Source: Compostibacter hankyongensis
GTDB taxonomy: Bacteria; Bacteroidota; Bacteroidia; Chitinophagales; Chitinophagaceae
DNA: 64,000 nucleotides
Reading direction: 5' to 3'
Assembly: GCF_039541075.1 (NCBI RefSeq)
Contig: NZ_BAABFN010000021.1
Coordinates: forward strand, 90,269 to 154,268
Below are positions 50,905-60,323 of the stretch, piece by piece. The notes beneath the pieces are model-generated. The model saw only the letters and a program-made list of their open reading frames with translations, ran no database searches and had not been told where the DNA came from. How positions within the stretch are numbered: the first letter of the stretch is position 1; each line of letters begins with the position of its first letter. A program made the position numbers and the translations under genes.

Positions 50905-53556
50905 TTACAAAGCAAATCCTGAGAGTAATTTTCTGTCTCGCTTCTTAAAAGCTTCTTCTCCTCCCTCCAATTTAAGTAAACTTTTCCTATGGGTAAGGTT
51001 CTCTATTGTAGTTGATATGATTTCTGTAAAGACTTTTTCTTTCGGTATTTCCAAAATATGGATAAGCTCTGCATCTCCATTGACCACAAAATTGGCATTG
51101 TGTGTAGCAAAAATTATTTGCCTTTCATTTTTCTTTTCTTTAATCAAATCGACCAAATATTCTGCAATTAACCTATTATCCAAATGCGCTTCTGGCTCAT
51201 CAATTAGTAACGGTTTAACACCCGTCATAAGTAAGGTTACTACAACTGCGGTACATCTTTGACCAAAAGAGCAAGATGTTAGGGGTGATTTGCCATAGAA
51301 ACCTATTATTTGCACATTTTCAGATATGTTGTAGATATTCCGCTTTATGAGTCGCTTATAAATTGCAAAGTTTGATTTTTTCTCAAATATTTCATAAAAT
51401 ACCCTGCCATAAAGCGAATTTCTATCTATCGGCTTTTGACTAAGTTGTTCTATAAACTGTTCGTAAGTTAGATTTAAAAAGTCTTCATTAGGTTCTATTT
51501 GACTTAAACACCAATAAATATTATCCCAAGATAAACTTGGTTTATGATATGACTGAAAATGATTTCTAAAGGCTTGGTTTAATCTATCTGTATATTTTTC
51601 TCGATAGAACTCATACTTAAAGCTAATTTTTTCTACATTGTCGTTAGTAATATTCAAATCGTTGTTTATAGCTTCAAGACGAGTATTAATAATTTCCTCA
51701 CATTGCTGTACTATTTCTTTTATATCCGACGTCTGGTCGTTAACTTTTTGTAGTTGCTCTTTCTTTAACTGTATTTTTTTACTGAGTTCTGCTATTTCAT
51801 TTGTTACGGTCGCAATATTTGAAGTTGCCCTATCTACATCGGCAATACTATCGGGTGTACTCCCAATTGATGTAAAATAATCTACGATTTGTTGTTTTAG
51901 TGATGCTAATTCTGCTTTTTTATCTTCCAAAATTTTATCTGTGTTTGGAAAAGTTTTTAAGGTTGTCTTATAACCTATTCCTTGCTCATCACTAAAACGT
52001 GTTATTTCTTCAATAGCATCGATATGGTTTATTATCTCAATCAATCTTTGCCCATATTCATCAGTATTATTGTTCAAGTCTATTGACAAGCACAATTCCG
52101 TTAGTTGCGAAAAGAAATCACTATACTGTTCTTTGTTTTGGTTTATTTTTTCAATTTCGGCAGTTACTTCATTTACTTTTTGTGATAGTTCTTTATATTG
52201 TTCATTCTCTATTGAGGCAACAATTTTTCTATCGTTCTCCAAAGATGTTTTCTTTTGTTCTAAATCCGTCCCCAATGATACAATATCTGATATTATTTTA
52301 ATGCTATCATCTATCAGTTGAAGTTTAGAGGCAAGTATTTTTTCTTTTTCTAAATAGTCGCTTACAACTGCTTTAATACGTTCGTTAAAAATTAAATCTG
52401 TGAGTTTGTTACCCGATGAAAGTTCTTCTACTTTGCCCTGACTAATAAATTCTATTTCATTTGTACCTGAAATGGTAACGTATTCTTCAGTGTTGTTTTT
52501 AAGAATGTCTTTCCCGTCAACCAATATTTTATTGTTTTCAAAAAATTCTGTTCTTTCGCCTAACCGTTCTGCTATAAGATTTATGATTGTGCTTTTTCCT
52601 GCACCACGACCGCCAATAATACAAGTGAAATAAGGGCTAAAAAATATTTCTTCTTTTAATTCTGTCAAACAAAACTCTTGCTCTGTATTTGTCTGCAAAT
52701 TTTTAAGTACAGTATTTTCAGGAAGATTAAACTTAATACTGTCAATTGTCCTATAAGGTTTCCTAATAGCATCGTTATTATCAACTCTGTATTTTGGCTC
52801 AAATAAAATTTGTTTTAATCCCTCAAATATAGGTTCACTTTTTATCCAAGTTGTTTTACTCCCAATATTACCAATAGAATGAGCATCACTACACACTACA
52901 TTTGGTTTTGGCTTAAACCCAAGATTAGCTCTACCGTTATCTGTACTCAAAAAGAATGCTGTATCTTCTTTTCGACCAAACATAATATGTGAAAGTTCAT
53001 CTAACTTTTTAGCCAATTCAATACTTCTTGGCTTACTACTTGGATGAAAACCACCATAACCATTGGGAACGCCAACAATTAAATAATCCGAGCTGTTAAA
53101 GTCTTTTTTCAATTGAGTTATTAAAGTGTCAACAGAAATGGTCACTTTGTCAAATCCTATTGAATTTATACTATCATAGCTACAATAAACAGATGTAGAA
53201 GATGCAATATTATTTAACTCAATTCTTGCTAATGTATCGTTTATAGCCTTAATCGAAATAGTTTCTGGATTGAATAATACGTGTATATTTATATATTCCC
53301 CACTACCGTTAGTATCATTTGTTCTAAACTCAATATTAGGGATGACATACACATCATTTCCCAATTCTGTTATAATCTCATTATATTCATTTTCGTGAAT
53401 TATGAAATAGTTGGTTAATCCAATAACTTTTAACTCTTTGTCTTTAATAGCCTTGCAAAATACATCAACTCCACAATTATATTGACAATTCATATTTGTG
53501 TATGGACTATGTAAATGTAAATCCCACTTACCCCAAAAAGAACCTATATTACTCAT
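50905..53556 (-). CDS. TrlF-family PHP-ATPase, likely defence gene
   Basis: 883 residues. The N-terminal PHP metal-binding domain has KWDLHLHSPYT (H14, H16), IPNIEFRTND and VVCSDAHSIGN (about 223). Walker A is IIGGRGAGKSTI (315-322). A long coiled coil (about 370-650) follows as in SMC/Rad50 proteins. Near the end are the signature-like SCSFGQRCTAV, Walker B LLIDEPEAHLD (about 785) and the H-loop IFATHNANFV. This matches the TrlF family, found in defence-rich regions, which may cleave or hydrolyse nucleic acid on sensing infection. Upstream is an XRE regulator. The pair interrupts the tra operon on the opposite strand. Confidence 0.75.
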   Translation of the reverse strand: MSNIGSFWGKWDLHLHSPYTNMNCQYNCGVDVFCKAIKDKELKVIGLTNYFIIHENEYNEIITELGNDVYVIPNIEFRTNDTNGSGEYINIHVLFNPETISIKAINDTLARIELNNIASSTSVYCSYDSINSIGFDKVTISVDTLITQLKKDFNSSDYLIVGVPNGYGGFHPSSKPRSIELAKKLDELSHIMFGRKEDTAFFLSTDNGRANLGFKPKPNVVCSDAHSIGNIGSKTTWIKSEPIFEGLKQILFEPKYRVDNNDAIRKPYRTIDSIKFNLPENTVLKNLQTNTEQEFCLTELKEEIFFSPYFTCIIGGRGAGKSTIINLIAERLGERTEFFENNKILVDGKDILKNNTEEYVTISGTNEIEFISQGKVEELSSGNKLTDLIFNERIKAVVSDYLEKEKILASKLQLIDDSIKIISDIVSLGTDLEQKKTSLENDRKIVASIENEQYKELSQKVNEVTAEIEKINQNKEQYSDFFSQLTELCLSIDLNNNTDEYGQRLIEIINHIDAIEEITRFSDEQGIGYKTTLKTFPNTDKILEDKKAELASLKQQIVDYFTSIGSTPDSIADVDRATSNIATVTNEIAELSKKIQLKKEQLQKVNDQTSDIKEIVQQCEEIINTRLEAINNDLNITNDNVEKISFKYEFYREKYTDRLNQAFRNHFQSYHKPSLSWDNIYWCLSQIEPNEDFLNLTYEQFIEQLSQKPIDRNSLYGRVFYEIFEKKSNFAIYKRLIKRNIYNISENVQIIGFYGKSPLTSCSFGQRCTAVVVTLLMTGVKPLLIDEPEAHLDNRLIAEYLVDLIKEKKNERQIIFATHNANFVVNGDAELIHILEIPKEKVFTEIISTTIENLTHRKSLLKLEGGEEAFKKRDRKLLSGFAL

Positions 53557-53600
53557 AACTTTAATTTTTTGATACAGTATTTGTTATCGAAATGCTGAAG

Positions 53601-53891
53601 TCATAACGGTTTATTTTTTAAATCATTCAGCACGATTTTTAATGCTTTTATACCATTTTCTTTGTCGTCTATAATCGCTCTTATTTTGTCAGAGAGCCAC
53701 AAAACCAATAATTCATTTAATGGTACTTCCAAAAATTCAGCAAGCCTTTCCAAATGCTTTTTCGGCAATAGCTTTTCTTCATTCTCAACCTTACTAATAA
53801 AAGCATTATCCAGTTCTAAGTATGCGCCAATTTCTCTTATAAATAGCCCCTTTTCTTCCCGTAATTCTTTTATGTATTTACCTAAAGCCAT
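53601..53891 (-). CDS. XRE-type helix-turn-helix regulator
   Basis: 96 residues: GKYIKELREEKGLFIREIGA then YLELDNAFISKVENEEKLLP is a Cro/CI-type helix-turn-helix, followed by a short helical tail (IRAIIDDKENGIKALKIVLN). It lies 44 bases upstream of the TrlF-like gene in the same direction and likely represses the pair until needed. This type of regulator is common in front of defence genes. Confidence 0.88.
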   Translation of the reverse strand: MALGKYIKELREEKGLFIREIGAYLELDNAFISKVENEEKLLPKKHLERLAEFLEVPLNELLVLWLSDKIRAIIDDKENGIKALKIVLNDLKNKPL

Positions 53892-54097
53892 GATTGAATT
53901 TTTAAGACTTGTCTAAATAAATCAAATTTAAGAAATATTGGCTAATAAACAAGCAGGTGAATTACTAATAAACGCCACTCACTGCCAATTCATTCCACTG
54001 ATTTCCAGTTTTCCATAACGCTTCGATTTCCATAAGACTTTTGTTGCGATAGCCCGCACGAGGTGGGCAAGTAGTAACAATTTAATTCAGTTAAATC

Positions 54098-54403
54098 ATG
54101 GTAAAACAAAGCAAAAAAGTGTTGCTGACAGGCGTTGCGTTCCTGTCGGCATTCGGTGTGTTCGCACAGGGCAACGGCTCGGCAGGTATCACCGAAGCCA
54201 CGCAGATGGTGACATCCTATTTCGACCCTGCGACCCAATTAATTTATGCGATTGGGGCTGTGGTCGGGTTAATCGGTGGCGTAAAGGTGTACAACAAATT
54301 TAGTAGCGGTGACCCCGATACAAGCAAGACTGCGGCGTCGTGGTTTGGGGCTTGTATCTTCCTCATCGTAGCGGCGACCATTCTCCGCTCATTCTTCCTT
54401 TAA
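54098..54403 (+). CDS. traE: Transfer protein TraE (DUF4134)
   Basis: 101 residues. A signal-like N-terminus (VLLTGVAFLSAFGVFAQ) precedes GITEATQMVTSYFDPATQLI and two helices, the second ending in ACIFLIVAATILRSFF. This is DUF4134, the small VirB2-like membrane protein of Bacteroidota transfer systems, perhaps the pilin. It begins the second tra transcript after the inserted defence pair, so the 206-base gap 53892-54097 must hold a promoter. Confidence 0.88.
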   Translation: MVKQSKKVLLTGVAFLSAFGVFAQGNGSAGITEATQMVTSYFDPATQLIYAIGAVVGLIGGVKVYNKFSSGDPDTSKTAASWFGACIFLIVAATILRSFFL

Positions 54404-54414
54404 GCCGACGACCT

Positions 54415-54747
54415 ATGAGCAATTACAATATCAATAAAGGTATCGGAAGAACGGTCGAGTTCAAAGGACTGAAAGCACAGTACCTGTTCATCTTCGCAGG
54501 TGGTCTGCTCGGCGTGCTTATCCTCGTCATGGTCATGTACATGGCAGGGGTAAACTCCTACGTGTGCCTGCTTGTGGGGGCAGGCGGTGCATCGCTCATC
54601 GTTTGGCAAACATTCGCATTGAACGGCAAGTACGGCGAACACGGATTGATGAAAATCGGGGCAAAGAAAAGGCATCCGAAATACATCATCTGTCGCAGAG
54701 CCGTACACCGCTATTTAAAGTTCACTTCTAAATCCAGTCATTTATGA
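54415..54747 (+). CDS. traF: Transfer protein TraF (DUF4133)
   Basis: 110 residues from ATG 54415 (MSNYNINKGIGRTVEFKGLK). Two membrane helices (YLFIFAGGLLGVLILVMVMY, YVCLLVGAGGASLIVWQTFA) form a VirB3-like protein of the DUF4133 family, usually next to the VirB4 ATPase. The stop overlaps the traG start (ATGA). Confidence 0.88.
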   Translation: MSNYNINKGIGRTVEFKGLKAQYLFIFAGGLLGVLILVMVMYMAGVNSYVCLLVGAGGASLIVWQTFALNGKYGEHGLMKIGAKKRHPKYIICRRAVHRYLKFTSKSSHL

Positions 54748-56111
54748 GAAATACAGGAAAAGCCACAACGTTGGAAAGCAAGTTTCCATTACTGGCGGTG
54801 GAAAACAACTGCATCATTTCAAAGGATGCAGACATCACGGCTTGCTTTCGGGTACACCTGCCGGAACTGTTCACGGTAGCTTCGGCGGAATACGATGCCA
54901 TACACTCGGCATGGCACAAGGCTATCAAGACCTTGCCGGACTACACCATTGTCCATAAACAGGACTGGTACATCAAGGAAAGTTATGCGCCGGATATTGC
55001 ACAGGACGGATTGAGTTTCCTTGCAAAGTCCTATCAGCAACATTTCAATGAACGTCCTTTTTTAAACCACTACTGTTACCTGTTCCTAACCAAGACGACC
55101 AAAGAACGGATGCGGATGCAGAGCAACTTTAGTTCGCTTTGCAAAGGTGTCCTTATCCCGAAAGAAATAAGGGATAAAGAAACCGTCCGAAAGTTCATGG
55201 AAGCGGTGGCACAGTTTGAGCGTATTGTCAACGATAGCGGTTTTGTGAAACTGGAACGCTTGACCGAGGATGACATCATCGGCACAGGCGAAAAACAGGG
55301 ATTGCTCGAACAGTACCTTACCCTGTCGAGGGAAGCCGAAACGCCCATGCAGGATATAGCTTTGGGAAGCGAGGACGTGCGAATCGGCAACAAAAGGCTG
55401 TGCCTGCACACCCTGTCCGATACGGACGATTTGCCCAACACGGTATCGGCAAATACGAGGTATGAAAAGCTGTCCACGGACAGGAGCGATTGCCTGTTGT
55501 CCTTTGCCTCTCCCGTGGGCTTGCTCCTTAGCTGTAACCATATCTACAACCAATACCTGTTTTTGGATAACAGCGATGAGAACCTGCGGAAGTTTGAAAA
55601 GTCAGCCCGCAATATGCACTCACTGGCAAGGTACAGCCGTGCCAATCAGATTAACAAAGAGTGGATTGAAAGGTATCTGAACGAAGCGCACAGCTTCGGG
55701 CTATCCTCCATCCGTGCGCACTTCAATGTGATGGCGTGGTCGGATGACGCAAGCGAACTAAAACAGCTAAAGAACGATACGGGCAGTGCGCTCGCTTTGA
55801 TGGAATGCAAGCCGAGGCATAACACGGTGGATGTTGCGACACTGTATTGGGCAGGCATGGCAGGAAATGCAGGCGACTTTCCGGCAGAGGAAAGTTTTTA
55901 TACGTTCATTGAACCTGCGCTGTGTTTCTTCACCGAGGAAACCAACTACCTAAATTCGCCATCGCCTTTCGGTATCAAGATGGCAGACCGATTGACGGGA
56001 AAGCCCATCCATTTGGACATATCAGATTTGCCTATGAAGCGGGGCATTATCACAAATCGCAATCGCTTCGTGTTAGGCCCATCTGGGGGTTGGCGGGCTA
56101 TTCTTAATTGA
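54744..56111 (+). pseudogene. traG: traG (VirB4-type ATPase), 5' part ending in an inserted hairpin
   Basis: The first 447 codons match TraG/VirB4: NTPase substrate and membrane-contact region with KATTLESKFPLLAVENNCII, FNERPFLNHYCYLFLTKTTK and GKPIHLDISDLPMKRGIITN. The reading then reaches NRFVLGPSG, the start of Walker A, and hits an insertion that adds GWRAILN and a TGA. Without the insertion the frame would read LGPSGSGKSFFTNHM, the family consensus. The N-terminal product would lack the ATPase site. Whether it is repaired at RNA, translation or DNA level is open, so the gene is called interrupted. Confidence 0.85.
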
Positions 56112-56136
56112 GTAGCCCGCCAACCCTCCAAACTGG
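56083..56136. other. 50-base hairpin insertion inside the traG Walker A codons
   Basis: GGGTTGGCGGGCTA (56087-56100) pairs over 14 bases with TAGCCCGCCAACCC (56113-56126); the 12-base loop contains a TGA overlapping a TTG (TTGA, 56108-56111). The insert is bounded by CTGG at 56083-56086 and again at 56133-56136. Deleting 50 bases joins TCT-GG to AAGTGGAAA and restores Gly-Ser-Gly-Lys codons. Confidence 0.85.
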
Positions 56137-57301
56137 AAGTGGAAAATCATTCTTCACCAATCACATGGTGAGGCAGTATTATGAGCAAGGCTCTCATGTA
56201 CTATTGGTCGATACGGGCAACTCTTATCAAGGGCTGTGCGAACTGATTAAGGGAAAGACAAAGGGAAAAGACGGTGTGTATTTTACCTACACCGAAGACA
56301 ACCCGATAGCATTCAATCCATTTTATACGGATGACGGCGTATTCGACATTGAGAAAAGGGAAAGTATCAAAACGCTCATCCTTACGCTTTGGAAGCGTGA
56401 TGACGAACCGCCGACCCGTTCAGAGGAAGTGGCGTTGTCCAATGCCGTGAGCGGTTATATCGACCGTATCAAGCAAAGCGGTGAATATCCCTCTTTCAAT
56501 GGATTTTACGAATACGTAAAAGGTGACTACAAAAAGGTACTGGAAGACAAACAGGTAAGGGAAAAAGACTTTGACCTCGCAAATTTTCTGAACGTGCTTG
56601 AACCCTATTACAAGGGCGGAGAGTACGACTATCTGTTGAACTCCGACAAGCAACTTGACCTGCTTTCCAAACGCTTTATCGTGTTTGAAATTGATGCGAT
56701 TAAAGACCACAAAATCCTCTTTCCCATAGTGACAATCATCATTATGGAAGTATTCATCAATAAGATGCGTAGGCTCAAAGGTGTGCGCAAAATGATACTG
56801 ATTGAGGAAGCGTGGAAAGCCATCGCCAAAGAGGGAATGGCAGAGTACATCAAGTACCTGTTTAAGACCGTCCGCAAATTTTTTGGTGAGGCTATCGTGG
56901 TCACGCAGGAAGTGGACGACATCATCCAGTCACCCGTGGTCAAGGAAAGTATCATCAACAATTCCGACTGTAAAATCCTGCTTGACCAACGCAAGTACAT
57001 GAACAAATTCGATGACATCCAAGCGATGCTCGGACTGACGGAAAAGGAAAAATCCCAAATCCTTTCCATCAATCAGAACAATGACCCGTCAAGGCTTTAC
57101 AAAGAGGTATGGATTGGGCTTGGCGGTACGCATTCCGCCGTGTATGCCACAGAGGTATCGCTCGAAGAATATTTGGCATACACCACAGAGGAAACCGAAA
57201 AAATGGAAGTCATGCAACTGGCATCCGAACTGGACGGCAATGTGGAACTGGCGATAAAACGCATTGCCCAACAGAGACGTGAGAACGCAAATAATTATTA
57301 A
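56108..57301 (+). pseudogene. traG: traG (VirB4-type ATPase), 3' part
   Basis: About 390 codons carry the ATPase core: GSGKSFFTNHMVRQYYEQGS, Walker B in KMILIEEAWKAIAKEG and the usual GEAIVVTQEVDDIIQSPVVK. It can only start at TTG 56108, within the inserted hairpin loop, in a TTGA overlap with the upstream stop. Such a product would read LQTGSGKS and so lose the first Gly of Walker A. Both halves together have about the normal length of TraG (about 835 residues), and no other lesion was seen, so the rest is under recent selection or the break is young. Confidence 0.85.
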
Positions 57302-57323
57302 TCATTTTTAAAAATCAGAGACA

Positions 57324-57956
57324 ATGAAGAAAACAATGTTACTGGTGTGTACGGCATTTATGCTTGCCGTTGCACCGTCCGCAAAGGCACAATGGATTGT
57401 GACCGACCCTGCAAACCTTGCATCGGGTATCATCAACAGCGCAAATGAAATCATACAGACTTCATCCACCGTATCGAACGTGGTAAAAAACTTCAACGAA
57501 GTAAAAAAAGTGTATGAACAGGGCAAGGAGTATTACGACAAACTGAAAGCCGTAAGCAACCTTGTGAAAGATGCCCGTAAGGTGCAACAGACTGTGCTAC
57601 TCGTGGGCGATGTGTCCGAAATGTACGTGAACAATTTCGGCAAAATGATGAACGACCCAAATTTCAGTCCGCAGGAACTGACGGCAATCGCTAACGGGTA
57701 TTCCATTCTCTTGAACGAAAGTACGGAACTGCTGAAAGAGTTGAAACAGATTGTTACCTCGACCTCGCTTTCACTGAACGATAAAGAGCGTATGGACATC
57801 ATCGACAGGGTTTACAAAGAGGTCAAGGACTACCATAGCCTTGTCCGGTATTTCACCAACAAGAATATTTCCGTGAGCATTTTGAGGGCTAAAAAACAGA
57901 ACAACACCCAAAGGGTGCTTGAACTGTACGGAACTGCTGAACAAAAATACTGGTAA
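57324..57956 (+). CDS. traI: Transfer protein TraI (DUF4141)
   Basis: 210 residues with a signal peptide (MLLVCTAFMLAVAPSAKA). The mature part is helical: NLASGIINSANEIIQTSSTV, VKKVYEQGKEYYDKLKAVSN and YGTAEQKYW at the end. This matches the DUF4141/TraI periplasmic protein of Bacteroidota transfer systems, the VirB5-like position. It begins 22 bases after traG. Confidence 0.86.
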   Translation: MKKTMLLVCTAFMLAVAPSAKAQWIVTDPANLASGIINSANEIIQTSSTVSNVVKNFNEVKKVYEQGKEYYDKLKAVSNLVKDARKVQQTVLLVGDVSEMYVNNFGKMMNDPNFSPQELTAIANGYSILLNESTELLKELKQIVTSTSLSLNDKERMDIIDRVYKEVKDYHSLVRYFTNKNISVSILRAKKQNNTQRVLELYGTAEQKYW

Positions 57957-57959
57957 GCT

Positions 57960-58955
57960 ATGGAATGGAACAATCTTCACGAACTCCTGCGTTCGCTTTA
58001 CGATGAGATGCTCCCACTGTCCGCCGATATGGCGACAGTGGCTAAGGGCATCGCCGGATTGGGCGCACTGTTCTACGTGGCACTGAAAGTTTGGCAGGCA
58101 TTGAGCCGTGCAGAACCGATAGACGTGTTTCCGCTCCTGCGACCTTTCGCCATCGGGCTTTGCATTATGTTCTTCCCGACCATCGTATTGGGAACTATCA
58201 ATGCGGTATTAAGTCCGGTCGTAAAAGGCACAAACGCCATGCTCGAAAACCAAGTGCTTGACCTCAACAAATTGCAGGAACAAAAAGACCTATTGGAGAG
58301 AGAGGCGATGCTCCGCAATCCCGAAACCGCTTACCTCGTAAGCGATGAGGAATTTGACAAGAAACTGGACGAATTGGGATGGTCGCCGTCCGATTTGGTT
58401 GCCATATCCGGTATGTACATGGAGCGTGGAATGTACGATTTAAAGAAAAGCATCCGTGACTGGTTTCGGGAGCTACTGGAAGTCCTTTTCCAAGCATCCG
58501 CTTTGGTCATAGACACCATACGGACATTCTTTCTTATCGTGCTGTCCATTCTCGGGCCGATAGCTTTTGCGATAAGTGTATGGGATGGTTTTCAATCCAC
58601 ACTTACGCAATGGCTGACCCGATATATCAGCGTGTACCTGTGGTTGCCCATCGCAGATATGTTCAGCTCCATGCTCGCCAAGATACAATCCCTCATCATC
58701 GAACGGGATATTGATATGCTTGCCGACCCGACCTACATCCCCGACACATCCAACACCGTGTATATCATCTTCATGATAATTGGCATAGTGGGCTACTTCA
58801 CCGTTCCAACGGTGGCAGGTTGGGTAATACAGGCAGGGGGCGCAGGAAACTTCATGCGCAACGTAAACTCTACGGCATCGAAAACCGGAAACATCGCCGG
58901 AGCGGGGACGGGGGCTGTTGCAGGCAATATCGGTGGCAGGTTAATGAACAAATAA
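57960..58955 (+). CDS. traJ: Transfer membrane protein TraJ
   Basis: 331 residues, VirB6-like. LRSLYDEMLPLSADMATVAK precedes several helices: IAGLGALFYVALKVWQAL, LRPFAIGLCIMFFPTIVLGT and FFLIVLSILGPIAFAISVWD, then VYIIFMIIGIVGYFTVPTVA near the end. The Gly-Ala-rich tail (AGAGTGAVAGNIGGRL) is usual. It forms part of the inner-membrane channel. Confidence 0.9.
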   Translation: MEWNNLHELLRSLYDEMLPLSADMATVAKGIAGLGALFYVALKVWQALSRAEPIDVFPLLRPFAIGLCIMFFPTIVLGTINAVLSPVVKGTNAMLENQVLDLNKLQEQKDLLEREAMLRNPETAYLVSDEEFDKKLDELGWSPSDLVAISGMYMERGMYDLKKSIRDWFRELLEVLFQASALVIDTIRTFFLIVLSILGPIAFAISVWDGFQSTLTQWLTRYISVYLWLPIADMFSSMLAKIQSLIIERDIDMLADPTYIPDTSNTVYIIFMIIGIVGYFTVPTVAGWVIQAGGAGNFMRNVNSTASKTGNIAGAGTGAVAGNIGGRLMNK

Positions 58956-58968
58956 AAATCAAGAAGCA

Positions 58969-59592
58969 ATGGAATTTAAGACACTAAGAAATATCGAAAA
59001 CAGCTTTAGGCAAATACGGCTGTATGCCATTGTATTTGCGGTACTCTGCATCGCTGTGGTAGGTTATGCCGTATGGCAGTCCTACCAGTTTGCCGAGGCA
59101 CAACGCCAAAAAATATATGTACTGGACAAAGGCAAGTCTTTGATGCTGGCACTGTCACAGGATGCAAGCATCAACAGACCTGTTGAGGCAAGGGAACATG
59201 TTAAGCGTTTCCATGAACTGTTCTTTACGCTCGCACCCGATAAGAACGCTATTGAAAGTAACATGAAAAGGGCTTTTAATCTTGCCGACAAATCGGCTTT
59301 TGATTATTACAAAGACCTCTCGGAAAAAGGATATTACAACCGTATCATTTCGGGCAATGTGCAACAGCGTATCGAAGTGGACAGCGTGGTCTGCAACTTC
59401 GACACCTATCCCTATGCCGTAAAAACGTATGCCAAACAGTATATCATCCGTCCAAGCAACGTGACCAAACGGAATTTGGTCACTTCATGCCTATTGTTGA
59501 ACTCGGTCAAGTCTGACAACAACCCACAGGGCTTCAATATCGAAAAGTTTGCCGTGTTGGAAAACAGGGATATAGAAGTCGTAGACCGTTAA
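58969..59592 (+). CDS. traK: Transfer protein TraK
   Basis: 207 residues, VirB8-like. ENSFRQIRLYAIVFAVLCIA is the cytoplasmic tail and single membrane helix; the periplasmic part has REHVKRFHELFFTLAPDKNA and ALSQDASINRPVEA and ends in the usual LLNSVKSDNNPQGFNIEKFA. It assembles the inner-membrane complex. Confidence 0.9.
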   Translation: MEFKTLRNIENSFRQIRLYAIVFAVLCIAVVGYAVWQSYQFAEAQRQKIYVLDKGKSLMLALSQDASINRPVEAREHVKRFHELFFTLAPDKNAIESNMKRAFNLADKSAFDYYKDLSEKGYYNRIISGNVQQRIEVDSVVCNFDTYPYAVKTYAKQYIIRPSNVTKRNLVTSCLLLNSVKSDNNPQGFNIEKFAVLENRDIEVVDR

Positions 59593-59602
59593 AGCCAAGA
59601 TT

Positions 59603-60022
59603 ATGGAAGCAATATCAGATTTAAACACGTTTGCCAAAATCCTTACCGCAAAAGGGTATGACGGCTATTTCCATACGCAGGGTGCGTATGCCGGAAAACT
59701 GAAAGCAAGCATCAGCGAATATCTCGCAGGTTGCCCCAAAGGTGTAGCTAAACAGGAGTTGTTGCTGTCGTGCTTTCTGCAATGGGCAGGCGAAGACCTG
59801 CCCAGGGTAGAATGCCTTATGAGGGTGAAGTACCTAAACGGCAAATTCTTCCTCAACAGCATGGAAGTTGCGAAAAAAGACCGTTACGGGCAATTACTGA
59901 AACAAACGGAACTCTCCGACCTGTCGGTCGTGACCGCTCCCAACGCAAAGGAAGCAATCGCTATGGTCAGCGATGCGCCTGCACAAAAGGCTACTTCCCA
60001 AAACAGGCGTTTCAAGCACTAA
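59603..60022 (+). CDS. Uncharacterised tra-operon protein between traK and traL
   Basis: 139 residues. No membrane helix or signal peptide is seen. SDLNTFAKILTAKGYDGYFH and GVAKQELLLSCFLQWAGEDL are likely helical, and the tail is basic (SQNRRFKH). I do not recognise a family. Tight spacing (10 bases after traK, 13 before traL) shows that it belongs to the operon; it may be a cytoplasmic helper. Confidence 0.6.
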   Translation: MEAISDLNTFAKILTAKGYDGYFHTQGAYAGKLKASISEYLAGCPKGVAKQELLLSCFLQWAGEDLPRVECLMRVKYLNGKFFLNSMEVAKKDRYGQLLKQTELSDLSVVTAPNAKEAIAMVSDAPAQKATSQNRRFKH

Positions 60023-60035
60023 ACATGGTCAAGGC

Positions 60036-60323
60036 ATGAAAAATCTAAGAACAACAATCAGTAACTGGTTTGACAAGCTCGATGGGCAGTGGCGGACGAT
60101 GCCTGTTGCAAAACAGCACCGCTATACGCTACTGCTCTTTTTGGGCTATGCGCTATTGTCCGTTGCCGTGCTGTTGAAAGTGTGCTATGATGTAGCAAAG
60201 TCCGATAGCACCCTAACCATAGAGCATATCGAAAACCCGATTAACGGGCAAAACAAATCCTCGGTTTCTCCGCAGGATAGTATTAACAAAATCTTAAAAC
60301 GTAAAATGTATGAAAGACAGTGA
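60036..60323 (+). CDS. traL: Transfer protein TraL (DUF3989)
   Basis: 95 residues from ATG 60036 (MKNLRTTISNWFDKLDGQWR). A single membrane helix (HRYTLLLFLGYALLSVAVLL) follows a short cytoplasmic part, matching DUF3989/TraL. Its end overlaps the start of traM by 14 bases. Confidence 0.85.
   Translation: MKNLRTTISNWFDKLDGQWRTMPVAKQHRYTLLLFLGYALLSVAVLLKVCYDVAKSDSTLTIEHIENPINGQNKSSVSPQDSINKILKRKMYERQ

Noticed and set aside
56083..56136. Group I or II intron in traG
   Set aside because: The insert is only 50 bases, far too short for a self-splicing intron.
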